Positions 5,780 through 13,561 are shown, counted from the stretch's first letter. The stretch: DNA of 24,345 bases from DATDYB01 sp036517115 (GCA_036517115.1 DATDYB010000021.1:1-24345), one strand, 5' to 3'. Program-made: numbers and translations. The notes: generated from the sequence alone by a model not told the origin.

Positions 5780-7330
5780 ATGAACAATATCTCCCCATCA
5801 TCAACTCTTCTTGTCATCCTCGACGGATGGGGTTACCGCGAAGACACTAGCCACAATGCGGTGGCAAAAGCCAAAAAACCTTTTTTCGATATGCTATGGA
5901 AAAAATATCCCCACACACTCCTTGAGGCGAGCGGTCTCTCTGTCGGATTGCCGGAAGGACAGATGGGTAACAGCGAGGTAGGACACACCACCATCGGCGC
6001 GGGGAAAATCATCGACACTGATCTGGTCAAAATTGATAAGGCTATCGCTGCCGGAGAATTTGAGACCAACCCTGCTTTTCAAACGCTGTTTGACCATGTG
6101 AAAAAGCACAGCTCAACTCTTCATGCACAGGGACTACTTTCTGACGGCGGCGTACACAGCCACTATCGACATTTATTTGCCTTTCTCCAGGCAGCGAAAA
6201 AAGCAGGGGTAAAGCGAGTTGCTATTCATGTCTTTACCGACGGCCGCGACACGGCGCCACAGAGCGCAGGAATGTATCTTAAAACCTTAGAGGAAAAACT
6301 TAACGAAATCGGTGTTGGTTTTATCGCATCACTCTCAGGCAGATTTTACGCCATGGACCGGGATAATAATTGGGATCGGCTCGCCAAGACAGAAAAGGCT
6401 CTATTTGAATGCGAGGGAAACGTATGCACCATCAAACCTTCGGAGTATACAGCCGAACTCTACAAAGAAGGAAAACTTGATGAGCATTTTGAACCAGTGG
6501 TGTGCCTCGATCCCAACGGAAAAGGTTGCGCCATCCAAAACAATGATGCCGTATTTTTCTTTAACTTCCGAGCTGACAGGGCACGAATGCTTACCAAGAA
6601 AATTATCGAGCATTCCGGGAAACAAAACATATGTCTCGCTACACTTACTGAATATAAGAGCGACTTCAAGTGTCTTGTGGCATTCCCACCAAGCACCATC
6701 GAAACCACTTTGGCTGCGGAAATTTCCAAGGCCGGGTTAACGCAAGCGCATATCGCTGAAACGGAAAAATTCCCCCACGCCACCTATTTCTTAAACGGGG
6801 GAAGAGAAAAACCTCATGCCGGTGAGAAGCATATTCTACTTCCTAGCCGAAAAGACGTACCTACGCACGACCTCGCTCCGAAAATGAGGGCAGAGGGTAT
6901 TGCCGATAAGGCAATTGAGGAAATTAACACTGGCACTGACTTTATTTTCATCAATTTTGCTAACCCTGATATGGTAGGCCACACTGCGAACGTTCCGGCC
7001 ATTATCGAAGCGATTGAGGAAGTAGACACGCAACTCAAACGCGTGATCGAGGCACTCGAAGTAAAAGGTGGCATTGCATTCATTACCGCCGATCACGGTA
7101 ATGCGGAGGTAAACGTTGATCCGATAACAGGAGAAAAACATACGGCTCATACCATCAACCCTGTTCCTGCTATTCTCGTCCCACTTGGAGGTTCTTCTTC
7201 CAAGCGGGACGAGCTCGCCCAGGGAACTCTGGCGGATATCGCTCCTACCATCCTTGCGATCATGGGTATCTCTCAACCTCAATCAATGACGGGCAAACGC
7301 TTACTTGGAGGTTCTTCCCCCAAATGTTAA
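5780..7330 (+). CDS. gpmI: 2,3-bisphosphoglycerate-independent phosphoglycerate mutase
   Basis: The 516-residue protein is the usual length for the cofactor-independent mutase, which interconverts 3- and 2-phosphoglycerate using two Mn ions and a phosphoserine. Signatures are LLVILDGWGYRED (10-22; metal Asp15), MGNSEVGHTTIGAG (62-75; catalytic Ser65), FTDGRDTAPQS, the RFYAMDRDNNWDR segment, NFRADRARML, FINFANPDMVGHTAN and ITADHGNAE. Near the C-terminus, residues about 468-475 (PLGGSSSK) and the last seven (GGSSPKC) are encoded by REP-type palindromes and do not look like native mutase sequence. The core TLADIAPTILAIMG and MTGKRLL between them are normal. The final stop overlaps the stop of the convergent transposase gene by two bases. 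Confidence 0.97.
   Translation: MNNISPSSTLLVILDGWGYREDTSHNAVAKAKKPFFDMLWKKYPHTLLEASGLSVGLPEGQMGNSEVGHTTIGAGKIIDTDLVKIDKAIAAGEFETNPAFQTLFDHVKKHSSTLHAQGLLSDGGVHSHYRHLFAFLQAAKKAGVKRVAIHVFTDGRDTAPQSAGMYLKTLEEKLNEIGVGFIASLSGRFYAMDRDNNWDRLAKTEKALFECEGNVCTIKPSEYTAELYKEGKLDEHFEPVVCLDPNGKGCAIQNNDAVFFFNFRADRARMLTKKIIEHSGKQNICLATLTEYKSDFKCLVAFPPSTIETTLAAEISKAGLTQAHIAETEKFPHATYFLNGGREKPHAGEKHILLPSRKDVPTHDLAPKMRAEGIADKAIEEINTGTDFIFINFANPDMVGHTANVPAIIEAIEEVDTQLKRVIEALEVKGGIAFITADHGNAEVNVDPITGEKHTAHTINPVPAILVPLGGSSSKRDELAQGTLADIAPTILAIMGISQPQSMTGKRLLGGSSPKC
7184..7204 (+). repeat. REP copy inside gpmI
   Basis: CTTGGAGG, loop TTCTT, CTTCCAAG forms an 8-bp hairpin with G-T pairs allowed. It is in frame in gpmI and codes for LGGSSSK in a segment that is a variable surface loop in the family. 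Confidence 0.75.
7304..7324 (+). repeat. Degenerate REP copy forming the gpmI C-terminus
   Basis: CTTGGAGG and loop TTCTT are intact, but the right arm has decayed to CCCCCAAA. It supplies the final codons of gpmI and abuts the stop codon of the transposase gene. Confidence 0.65.
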
Positions 7331-7977
7331 TCGATAAGAAGGTCCTGTAGTTCTCTCTGATCTTTCTTTCGTTCCTGAATATCGATAAGACTTGAAAGAG
7401 CGAATTGTTCGTACTCTTTAGAATTTTTAAATTGATTGAGTATAATATCTTTATTACAAATCCCCATCTTTTCAATTCCTCTATACTCATCCCAACTACT
7501 CCGCACCAACTTGGAGGAAGAACCTCCAAGTTGGTGCGTTTTATCATTAAGATTAACGTAAGCACTTACATGTAAAAGATACTCATTGGAATCAATATGA
7601 GATGCCTTGAATTTTCCCTGAAACAACGACCCCGATCTTTTATATTTATTATTAAAATAGAGGGTGTAGCCCGTCCCGAGACGCTGCATAAACGATTCTA
7701 TCCCTTTTTCTACCAAAGGAGTCATGATGTGATGATAGTGATTCGGATTTAAACAGTATGAAATGAATGATACAAGAGGAGTGTCCTCTTTCTCTTTTTC
7801 CTTTAAGAAGGAATTTTCATAAATACTGCCTATTGGAACTTTTGTATTAAATTCAATCATGCACTGATGAAAACGTTCCACATCTTCTTTGTCCATAAAA
7901 ATATCGCGCTTATCTACCCCACGATTAAACAAGTGATAATACTCACCCTCAACTAAGTTTACTTTTCGACTGGGCAT
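7327..7977 (-). CDS. REP-associated tyrosine transposase (RAYT, Y1 family)
   Basis: The protein, 216 residues from the chosen start, carries the HUH-type Y1 transposase signature. There is a start region VNLVEGEYYHLFNRGVDKRDIF, a CLNPNHYHHIM segment with the H-x-H metal site, and the GTGYTLYFNNKYKRSGSLFQ helix with the nucleophilic Tyr. GKFKA follows. RAYTs cut single-stranded REP hairpins and are thought to spread them. An upstream in-frame ATG at 8013 would add 12 residues (MEEELPSSKIYN) encoded by a REP; family proteins start near MPSRK, and a -10 sits seven bases before 7977, so I chose the latter. A REP hairpin lies inside the gene, coding for QLGGSSSKLV in a loop near residue 152. G+C is low: 20 of 60 in a hand count at 7741-7800. 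Confidence 0.88.
   Translation of the reverse strand: MPSRKVNLVEGEYYHLFNRGVDKRDIFMDKEDVERFHQCMIEFNTKVPIGSIYENSFLKEKEKEDTPLVSFISYCLNPNHYHHIMTPLVEKGIESFMQRLGTGYTLYFNNKYKRSGSLFQGKFKASHIDSNEYLLHVSAYVNLNDKTHQLGGSSSKLVRSSWDEYRGIEKMGICNKDIILNQFKNSKEYEQFALSSLIDIQERKKDQRELQDLLID
7502..7538. repeat. REP copy inside the transposase gene, 16-bp stem
   Basis: A perfect palindrome pairs CGCACCAACTTGGAGG with CCTCCAAGTTGGTGCG around loop AAGAA. It contains the same core as the other copies but in the opposite orientation, with the longest stem. It is translated in frame in the transposase. Confidence 0.85.
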
Positions 7978-7984
7978 GTTGTAA

Positions 7985-8013
7985 ATTTTACTACTTGGAA
8001 GTTCTTCTTCCAA
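7985..8013 (-). promoter_or_regulatory. Possible RAYT promoter using a REP as -35
   Basis: On the minus strand TTGGAA (8008-8013) lies in a REP arm. It is followed after 17 bp by TAAAAT (7985-7990), which ends seven bases before the ATG at 7977. This would give a one-base leader. The -35 is only a partial match. Confidence 0.4.
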
Positions 8014-8014
8014 G
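7994..8014. repeat. REP copy upstream of the transposase
   Basis: CTTGGAAG, loop TTCTT, CTTCCAAG is a perfect 8-bp hairpin, one more base pair outside (7993/8015). It lies immediately before the transposase coding region. Confidence 0.85.
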
Positions 8015-8043
8015 TTGAAAACTCTTGATCTTCTGACTTTCCT

Positions 8044-8070
8044 CTACTTGGAGGAAGAACCTCCAAGTAG
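8044..8070. repeat. REP copy upstream of the transposase, inverted
   Basis: CTACTTGGAGG, loop AAGAA, CCTCCAAGTAG is a perfect 11-bp hairpin, opposite in orientation to the copy at 7994. The pair forms the inverted REP doublet often found beside RAYT genes. Confidence 0.85.
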
Positions 8071-8130
8071 GTACTCTTACCGATTTGTCGATTACTCAGG
8101 GATTTTAAGCTGTTTAGGCTCGTCCGATAC

Positions 8131-8157
8131 ATTAAAAAGCGAGGATGCTATCCTCGC
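8131..8157 (-). terminator. Intrinsic terminator of the purH-like gene
   Basis: The minus strand has a stem GCGAGGAT with ATCCTCGC (8139-8146 / 8150-8157) and a three-base loop, then TTTTTAAT. It lies 64 bases beyond the purH-like stop codon. Confidence 0.75.
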
Positions 8158-8220
8158 GTTGTTATCCGTGCGTTGTTATGCTTGCGTGCTGTGCTGAGAC
8201 ACACTCGTATTATTGCATTC

Positions 8221-8922
8221 TCATGGCAGCGGTACATGCCTCTTGCTGTCTAACACTTGCATTGAATCATTGAGCTCTATCAGCTCTTCCGCTTTGAACT
8301 GTTTGATGAGATGACAAGCAATCTTCCAATCGTAATCCGATGTGCGGGAGAATACTTTAACGGCCAGTTCGCGTCGAAACTTAAGCGTTGTAGCCCCGTC
8401 ATATCTCGCCATTTCCTCCCGTACTCGATCGTAATCCGCCGGATCGGTGACCACGGTCACACTGACGTGATTTTTCGCCGCGCTGCGGAGCATCGACGGA
8501 CCGCCGATGTCGATATTTTCGATGGCGTCCTGAAGTGTCACATCCGGTTTGGCGACGGTCTGCTCAAAGGGGTAGAGATTTACCACCACAAGATCGATAG
8601 GCTTGATCTCATGTTCTGCGACCACTCGCTCGTGATCAGGGTTGCCCCGGATGAAGAGTAGCCCGCCATGGACTTTCGGATGAAGGGTCTTCACACGGCC
8701 GTCGAGCATTTCAGGAAATCCGGTATACTCGCTAAGCTCGATGACCTGTAATTTCCTCTCTCGGATTGCTTTAGCAGTTCCACCGGTACTAACGATCTCT
8801 ACTCCCATTTCCTGTAAAAAACAGGCGAAATCAAGCATTCCTGTCTTGTCCGACACCGAAATGAGCGCTCGCTTAATTCTCCGGTTCACTACGGCGTATG
8901 AAGGGACAATAGATCCTGACAC
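8221..8922 (-). CDS. purH: IMP cyclohydrolase domain of PurH, stand-alone
   Basis: PurH usually has about 520 residues and two activities. Here only the N-terminal IMP cyclohydrolase (MGS-like) domain is present in 233 residues. It contains KRALISVSDKTGM (17-29), VEIVSTGGTAKAI, GRVKTLHPKVHGGLL (75-89; Lys78), LVVVNLYPFEQTV (111-123; Tyr117), IENIDIGGPSMLRSAAKNH (134-152; Asp138, Lys150) and FSRTSDYDWKIA. All the residues I recall as catalytic for closing FAICAR to IMP are kept. The AICAR transformylase domain is absent, and a terminator follows, so this is not a frameshift within the window. The GTG start is set by a Shine-Dalgarno (AAAGGAAG, 8926-8933) five bases upstream, unlike most neighbours. 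The C-terminal 25 residues are not recognisable. Confidence 0.85.
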   Translation of the reverse strand: MSGSIVPSYAVVNRRIKRALISVSDKTGMLDFACFLQEMGVEIVSTGGTAKAIRERKLQVIELSEYTGFPEMLDGRVKTLHPKVHGGLLFIRGNPDHERVVAEHEIKPIDLVVVNLYPFEQTVAKPDVTLQDAIENIDIGGPSMLRSAAKNHVSVTVVTDPADYDRVREEMARYDGATTLKFRRELAVKVFSRTSDYDWKIACHLIKQFKAEELIELNDSMQVLDSKRHVPLP

Positions 8923-8972
8923 AGTCTTCCTTTCTTTGATTGTTTAATTAACTATCACCAACCTCTGGGGAC

Positions 8973-9001
8973 AGACTATGCCAGCGCAACGAGAAAGTCA
9001 A
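8973..9001 (-). promoter_or_regulatory. Promoter of the purH-like gene
   Basis: TTGACT (8996-9001) and TAGTCT (8973-8978) are separated by 17 bp on the minus strand. The leader would be about 45 bases and include the Shine-Dalgarno site. Confidence 0.5.
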
Positions 9002-9008
9002 CTTAGTT

Positions 9009-9506
9009 TTAAATTTTGGTTAACAAGAAACGTACCAGATACTTTATCTCATCTTTTCCTACGCCTTGTTTCGCCTCAGGACGAACATCGGTGATAGTAA
9101 CCGAGACCCCCTTAAAAACAGATGGCTCATCAGAATTTTTGAGGCTCACTATTCGATGCTCTGTCCCCGACTTGAGGCTTAACGACAGTTTAACTTCCCC
9201 TGCCCACACGCACTGAACATTCGAAGGACATCGGCTGTCTTCCAACACTTTTAAAAATTTCAAAGTAACACCTTCAAATTCCGACTCCCCACCGACAGCA
9301 AGAGTTACTTCTTTCTTTTCTACAGTCTTCCCTGGTGCCTCATCGAGTTCGGTAGCCTCTACGATAGGCAATTCTTTTTGTCCTATTTTCCTCCCCCCTT
9401 CAATATGTTCTCGTGGAAAAAATACATCCGCAGTTAAAAAAAGTACGATAAAAATCCCAACAATCACTATGGCAACAACGATCGATACCCAAGAAATAAC
9501 TTTCAT
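9009..9506 (-). CDS. Membrane-anchored protein with an SRCP-VQCVWAG motif
   Basis: The 165-residue protein has one N-terminal membrane helix (about 5-27) and a polar linker. A beta-rich domain follows with the motif DSRCPSNVQCVWAGEVKLSL (about 90-109). That Cys-pair motif recurs in bacterial secreted or lipoprotein-like proteins of unknown function; here the anchor is a helix, with no lipobox. The domain should lie outside the membrane, where the two Cys could form a disulfide. It sits 23 bases after nothing shared with its upstream neighbour except orientation, and has its own -10 that predicts a leaderless mRNA. Confidence 0.7.
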   Translation of the reverse strand: MKVISWVSIVVAIVIVGIFIVLFLTADVFFPREHIEGGRKIGQKELPIVEATELDEAPGKTVEKKEVTLAVGGESEFEGVTLKFLKVLEDSRCPSNVQCVWAGEVKLSLSLKSGTEHRIVSLKNSDEPSVFKGVSVTITDVRPEAKQGVGKDEIKYLVRFLLTKI

Positions 9507-9512
9507 CCCTAC

Positions 9513-9518
9513 AGTATA
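9513..9518 (-). promoter_or_regulatory. -10 element for the SRCP-motif gene, leaderless
   Basis: Minus strand TATACT is followed by GTAGGG and the ATG, so transcription should begin at the A of the start codon. It lies between the stop of the DedA-PAP2 gene and this start. Confidence 0.6.
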
Positions 9519-9529
9519 CCCGACGAACT

Positions 9530-10834
9530 CTAACTCGTCTCTTTCATGAGCTCACTAAGCTCACGTACATTCGCGGCCTTTACCCCTCGCTGTGCCATGA
9601 TAAGTTTTCCTACCAAGACCGAGAGACTTACACACAAGACAGCGAGTGCAAACCCGCCAACAACGTCTGAAAACCAGTGTACATTCAAGTACACTCTACT
9701 TATTCCCACTAATAGAATGCAGAAGACTGAGATTGTTTGAGCGATATGCTGTGCATGACGATGTCGTATTACTTTACTGAGAATAAGCATGAACAATAGC
9801 AACACGACGCACACAAAGGTTGCATGACCTGAAGGAAAGCTGGCGTCGGGTGAGAGGAGAAAGGCATTCTCAGGTCGGAGACGACCGACGACGTTTTTAA
9901 TAAACGGCACCGCGATAAGGGAGCTCGACAGAGAGAGGAATGTCACCCACGCGTAATAGAAGCGTTTCTCTCGCATGAGCGTGGCAAGAAGGACGAGGGC
10001 CGCTATCACACATACCGTCGGGCTGAGCACGTAACTGATACCGATCATCATTTCCGCTACCCACGGATTCCAGATACTTACCACAAAAGCGTTAACCCAC
10101 GTATCGATATGTGAAAAAAATGTTTCTCTTCCTAAACTATCTTGGAGCGTCTTAAAAAATACATACAAGGAGATAACCGCCGCAGAGAGTGTGTAAAGAT
10201 GAAAGCGGACGAAGATATGATGACGCTTGTTGATTGAGCGATACGAAAGTACAAAGACGATGGATAGTATGACGGCAAAAAAAATAAATCTGCCAATGTA
10301 GTGCGAAACAGCTTCATAACTAGCGCCGAAGATATATCCAACGAGCGAGGAAGAGACCGCCCATGCAATACCTCCGATGATGTTATAGAACCAAAACAAA
10401 GAAACCTTTACGTCACCGGCTCCAGCAAGGAAAGGAGTGAAAGCGCGCGCAACCGGATTAAACCGCCCAAGAATAAGTGCCTTGCCTGCATGTTCTTGCA
10501 ACACTCTTTTCGCCTGCTCAATATGGCGCACTCGTATGAAAAAGTATTTACCAAGAGTACCTATGAACGCATAGCCGTAGCGCTTACCCAAGAAGTACCC
10601 GACATAGTCCCCGGCGATAGCCCCTAGCGAAGTAACGAGTATAAGAAGCGGTAAAGTGAACATGCCAAGCTTAGTGAGAAAGCCTGCAATAATAATGAGT
10701 GTCTGTCCCGGCACAAAAGCACCGATGAAGGGAATAGACTCGATCATTGAGACAAGAAACAGCAGCCAGTATCCGCCATATTCGACCGTCTCCCTACCCA
10801 CCCCTAATAGATGAAAAATATTCACAGATAACAT
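9530..10834 (-). CDS. DedA-PAP2 fusion membrane protein
   Basis: The 434-residue protein joins two membrane domains. Residues about 1-200 are DedA/SNARE-associated type: IESIPFIGAFVPGQ (31-44), GAIAGDYVGYFLGKRYG (71-87) and GRFNPVARAFTPFLAGAG (123-140), the conserved Arg and Pro of the family. Residues about 225-420 are a PAP2 phosphatase with KNVVGRLRP (313-321), PSGH (334-337) and SRVYLNVHWFSD (379-390), all catalytic residues present. DedA proteins act as undecaprenyl-phosphate or phospholipid translocases and PAP2 enzymes dephosphorylate undecaprenyl pyrophosphate or phosphatidate. A joint role in recycling the cell-wall carrier lipid is plausible. The ATG at 10832-10834 overlaps an extended -10 (TGCTACTAT); if that promoter is real, the start is the GTG at 10825. 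Confidence 0.93.
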   Translation of the reverse strand: MLSVNIFHLLGVGRETVEYGGYWLLFLVSMIESIPFIGAFVPGQTLIIIAGFLTKLGMFTLPLLILVTSLGAIAGDYVGYFLGKRYGYAFIGTLGKYFFIRVRHIEQAKRVLQEHAGKALILGRFNPVARAFTPFLAGAGDVKVSLFWFYNIIGGIAWAVSSSLVGYIFGASYEAVSHYIGRFIFFAVILSIVFVLSYRSINKRHHIFVRFHLYTLSAAVISLYVFFKTLQDSLGRETFFSHIDTWVNAFVVSIWNPWVAEMMIGISYVLSPTVCVIAALVLLATLMREKRFYYAWVTFLSLSSSLIAVPFIKNVVGRLRPENAFLLSPDASFPSGHATFVCVVLLLFMLILSKVIRHRHAQHIAQTISVFCILLVGISRVYLNVHWFSDVVGGFALAVLCVSLSVLVGKLIMAQRGVKAANVRELSELMKETS

Positions 10835-10888
10835 AGTAGCACGAAAGAAATGTAAAATTTAAAAGGCACGATAACCATTACGTATTTA

Positions 10889-10917
10889 TTGACAAGGTAA
10901 TAAAAATATTATAGTAT
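10889..10917 (+). promoter_or_regulatory. Promoter of the glycosyltransferase gene
   Basis: A consensus TTGACA (10889-10894), 17 bp, then TAGTAT (10912-10917). The start near 10924 gives a leader of about 23 bases to the ATG at 10947 and places a possible upstream TTG start (10920) before the transcript. Confidence 0.65.
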
Positions 10918-10946
10918 GCTTGAGCATCATCACATCACTATCTACC

Positions 10947-12101
10947 ATGAAAATAGCCATAAATCTCACCCGAGAAAACGTTGGGGGCATAACATCTTCC
11001 AATCTTAATTTAATAAACCACCTCTACAAGCGCGATTGCGAATTTGCGAGCATCGAGCTTACCAGTCGCATGTATATGAAAGGAGCATCGATATTTCGAA
11101 GCTTCGACCCTGAAATATTCGACCATCACATCTTAAATATTCATCATCTACCCTTCCCATCCATCATCGAAAAAAGTAAGAATCTACGTGATATTGAACA
11201 TGCTTACGCGGAAATTATAAAAATTATCAGGAAAATCCTAAGAGATACACGACCAGACATTGTGCTTTTAAGCGGTACCTATTATATGCCCTGGCTCATC
11301 TCGATTGCCGCAAAGAAAGAGAAGCTGCCGATCGTGTTATGGTATTCAGGGGTGCTGGCGAAGGAGACATCGCATCAGCCGAAACATATACGAAAAATTT
11401 ATTTGGCAATGGAAAAATCCATTGTCAGCAGTGCGTCAAAAATAATCTTCCCGTCTGAATTATGCAAGACGACGGTGGAGGACGACGTGCTGAAGAGTAA
11501 AATAAAAAACGGTTATGTCATTCCTAACCCCGTCTCAAGTATTTTCACAGACCCAGCAGCCATTGACGTATCGACTGATCGCAGGATCGCCGCCGTTGGC
11601 CGCTATTCGAAAGTTAAGAATTTTGACCGATATTTCGAACTCCACACCGAGTTGTTGAAGGAGAAATGGCGACATACCGCGTCGTTCGTCACCAACTCCG
11701 ACGCAAATCTTGAAAAAGTTCCGAACACGATCGAAATGCTGCCATCCATGTCCCCCGAAGGATTGAAAAAGTTTTACCTCGCGCATGGTCTGATCATCTG
11801 TCCCTCTCTCTTTGAAACATTCGGCAATGTTCCGATGGAAGCGGCCTGCCTAGGTATTCCCGTGCTCGTCAGTGACAGAATGGGCTGCGCAGAAATCCTA
11901 AAAAAGGTAGGCTTGGCAAACATGGTGATTTCATTCGATGCACCGATCAACATCATCGCCGCGCGTGCTAAAGAGCTATGCGGCCAATCTATTTTGCCGA
12001 GGCAGTTGAACGCACTTAAGAGAATTCTTGATAACAATCTGGTAAGCGAGGAAATTCTCGCCGTGTTAAGTACCGTCGCTCACAAAAATGGAAAAGCCTG
12101 A
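10947..12101 (+). CDS. GT4-like glycosyltransferase
   Basis: The 384-residue protein has a GT-B layout. It has an N-terminal domain beginning MKIAINLTRENVGG, with the Gly-rich loop after the first strand. A C-terminal domain contains NPVSSIF, AAVGRYSKVKNFD (strand-loop binding region, about residues 210-222) and SLFETFGNVPMEAACLGIPV (about 286-305). This last is the E-x7-E type donor-sugar site of GT4 enzymes. It should transfer a sugar from a nucleotide-sugar donor to an envelope polysaccharide or lipid on the cytoplasmic side; donor and acceptor are unknown. The ATG at 10947 is preferred over an in-frame TTG nine codons earlier because of the promoter position. The pseudouridine synthase gene overlaps its 3' end by 14 bases. 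Confidence 0.88.
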   Translation: MKIAINLTRENVGGITSSNLNLINHLYKRDCEFASIELTSRMYMKGASIFRSFDPEIFDHHILNIHHLPFPSIIEKSKNLRDIEHAYAEIIKIIRKILRDTRPDIVLLSGTYYMPWLISIAAKKEKLPIVLWYSGVLAKETSHQPKHIRKIYLAMEKSIVSSASKIIFPSELCKTTVEDDVLKSKIKNGYVIPNPVSSIFTDPAAIDVSTDRRIAAVGRYSKVKNFDRYFELHTELLKEKWRHTASFVTNSDANLEKVPNTIEMLPSMSPEGLKKFYLAHGLIICPSLFETFGNVPMEAACLGIPVLVSDRMGCAEILKKVGLANMVISFDAPINIIAARAKELCGQSILPRQLNALKRILDNNLVSEEILAVLSTVAHKNGKA

Positions 12102-12828
12102 ATACCCCATGCGGATTAATAAATATCTGGCACACAGAAAATACGCTACCCGAAAGGGCGGCGATGAACTCGTGGCTAACGGAAAAGTATTCATAAATGG
12201 TAAACGTGCCGTCTTAGGCGACAAGGTGCACGAACATGATGTAGTCGAGGTGAAGCAAAAGGGAGCACCGAAAAAATATGTCTATTACGCCTACAATAAA
12301 CCGAAGGGTGTTATCACCCACTCTCCACAAAACGGCGAGGAAGATATTCGACAAGCGCTCCCTCATTTAAAAAATGTTTTTCACGTCGGACGACTCGATA
12401 AAAATTCTTACGGACTCATCATTCTTACCAATGACGGACGTATTACCGACCCATTACTTAACCCTGCCTACGACCACGACAAAGAATACGTCGTTAGCGT
12501 CAAAGAAGTGCTACGCCCGAGCTTTGAGGAAAATATTGAAAAAGGTGTCAAAATTGACGACTATACCACTCGTCCTTGTACGGTTAACGTTATCAACGAC
12601 CACCGTTTTAGCATTACCTTAACCGAAGGCAAGAAACACCAAATCCGACGGATGTGCGAAACACTTCACCTCACGGTGACTGATCTCAAACGAGTACGAA
12701 TTTTGAATATTTCGCTCGGCAAACTTTTGCCCGGGGAATACCGCCCCATCGCCGGCAAAGAGCTTGATATGTTTTTGTCGAACTTGGGGTTCGATAGACC
12801 TCAAACTATACGTGAGTCGACTCAATGA
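12088..12828 (+). CDS. Pseudouridine synthase of the RsuA/RluB/RluF family
   Basis: The 246-residue protein has an N-terminal S4 RNA-binding domain (MRINKYLAHRKYATRKGG, residues about 8-25, through KVFINGKRAV). A catalytic domain follows with NKPKGVITHS, the GRLDKNSYGLIILTNDG motif (101-117; catalytic Asp104) and EGKKHQIRRM. These motifs mark the RsuA family, which makes pseudouridine in rRNA from uridine; RluF or RluB is the likeliest subtype by the HQIRRM region. The start at 12088 overlaps the glycosyltransferase gene; an alternative ATG at 12109 (MRINKYL) lies after that gene's stop and is nearly equally likely. The 3' end overlaps the convergent ZIP gene by 23 bases. Confidence 0.9.
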   Translation: MEKPEYPMRINKYLAHRKYATRKGGDELVANGKVFINGKRAVLGDKVHEHDVVEVKQKGAPKKYVYYAYNKPKGVITHSPQNGEEDIRQALPHLKNVFHVGRLDKNSYGLIILTNDGRITDPLLNPAYDHDKEYVVSVKEVLRPSFEENIEKGVKIDDYTTRPCTVNVINDHRFSITLTEGKKHQIRRMCETLHLTVTDLKRVRILNISLGKLLPGEYRPIAGKELDMFLSNLGFDRPQTIRESTQ

Positions 12829-13555
12829 GATACCAGATCAAGACGATACTTGCGATAAAAGGTATGACTACCCGATAAAATTGCAGGTGGCCAGTTCTAT
12901 GATGAATTTCAGGAATAAGATCTGAGGCTGCAATATATAGAAAGATCCCTGACACTCCAGCTAAAAGATACGGCAAAAAAGATTCCAAAGCGTTTCCGGC
13001 AAAGTAGCCAAGGAGTACCCCGGGAATAGTGAGGAGTGATTGAAGAATATTCACCACAATAACTCTTTTCTTTGACCACCCTTGACTCAAAAGGATGCCG
13101 AAGTCCCCAATTTCTTGAGGAATCTCATGCGCGGCGATGCCAATCGCTGTCACAAGACCAAGGGCCGGATTAGCGATGTAGGCAAGAGCGATAACGATCC
13201 CGTCCAGAAAATTATGGAGACTGTCTCCTATGATAACCAAAAGTGGAAGCGACTCGGTATGTTCATCATGAGAATGCTCTTCATGTGCCCTACGAAAGCG
13301 CATGAGTGCGCGTTCCAACATGAAAAATAGAACGAACCCGACGAGCGCCGCGATAAATATTGAATGAGGCTCTTCGACCATTTCGATCGCTTCAGGCAGC
13401 ATGTCCAAGAAACTAACCGCGAGAAACGCACCCGCAGCGAAGGCTAGGAGTGAGGTGGTGATTTTTTTGGCGAGGTCCGCTTTCCACACGAGTACCAAAC
13501 CTCCAATTAATGAAAATATACCTCCAATGAGACTATAGAAAATAAGTTGTAGCAT
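12806..13555 (-). CDS. ZIP-family metal transporter
   Basis: The 249-residue integral membrane protein has eight or so hydrophobic segments, a His-rich loop after the third helix (HEEHSHDEH, residues 91-99) and the ZIP signatures HNFLDG (114-119) and HEIPQEIGD (143-151). These His and Glu residues form the binuclear metal site of ZIP transporters, which carry Zn(II) and sometimes Fe or Mn into the cytoplasm. It lies six bases behind the Fur-family regulator in the same direction, so it is part of a two-gene operon controlled by the palindrome upstream. Zinc is the most likely substrate. The last 23 bases overlap the convergent pseudouridine synthase gene. Confidence 0.95.
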   Translation of the reverse strand: MLQLIFYSLIGGIFSLIGGLVLVWKADLAKKITTSLLAFAAGAFLAVSFLDMLPEAIEMVEEPHSIFIAALVGFVLFFMLERALMRFRRAHEEHSHDEHTESLPLLVIIGDSLHNFLDGIVIALAYIANPALGLVTAIGIAAHEIPQEIGDFGILLSQGWSKKRVIVVNILQSLLTIPGVLLGYFAGNALESFLPYLLAGVSGIFLYIAASDLIPEIHHRTGHLQFYRVVIPFIASIVLIWYLIESTHV

Positions 13556-13561
13556 ATAATA

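Noticed and set aside
8015..8197. A 60-residue rightward frame between the transposase and the purH-like gene
   Set aside because: It runs through a REP hairpin and the purH terminator, and has no family features or ribosome site.
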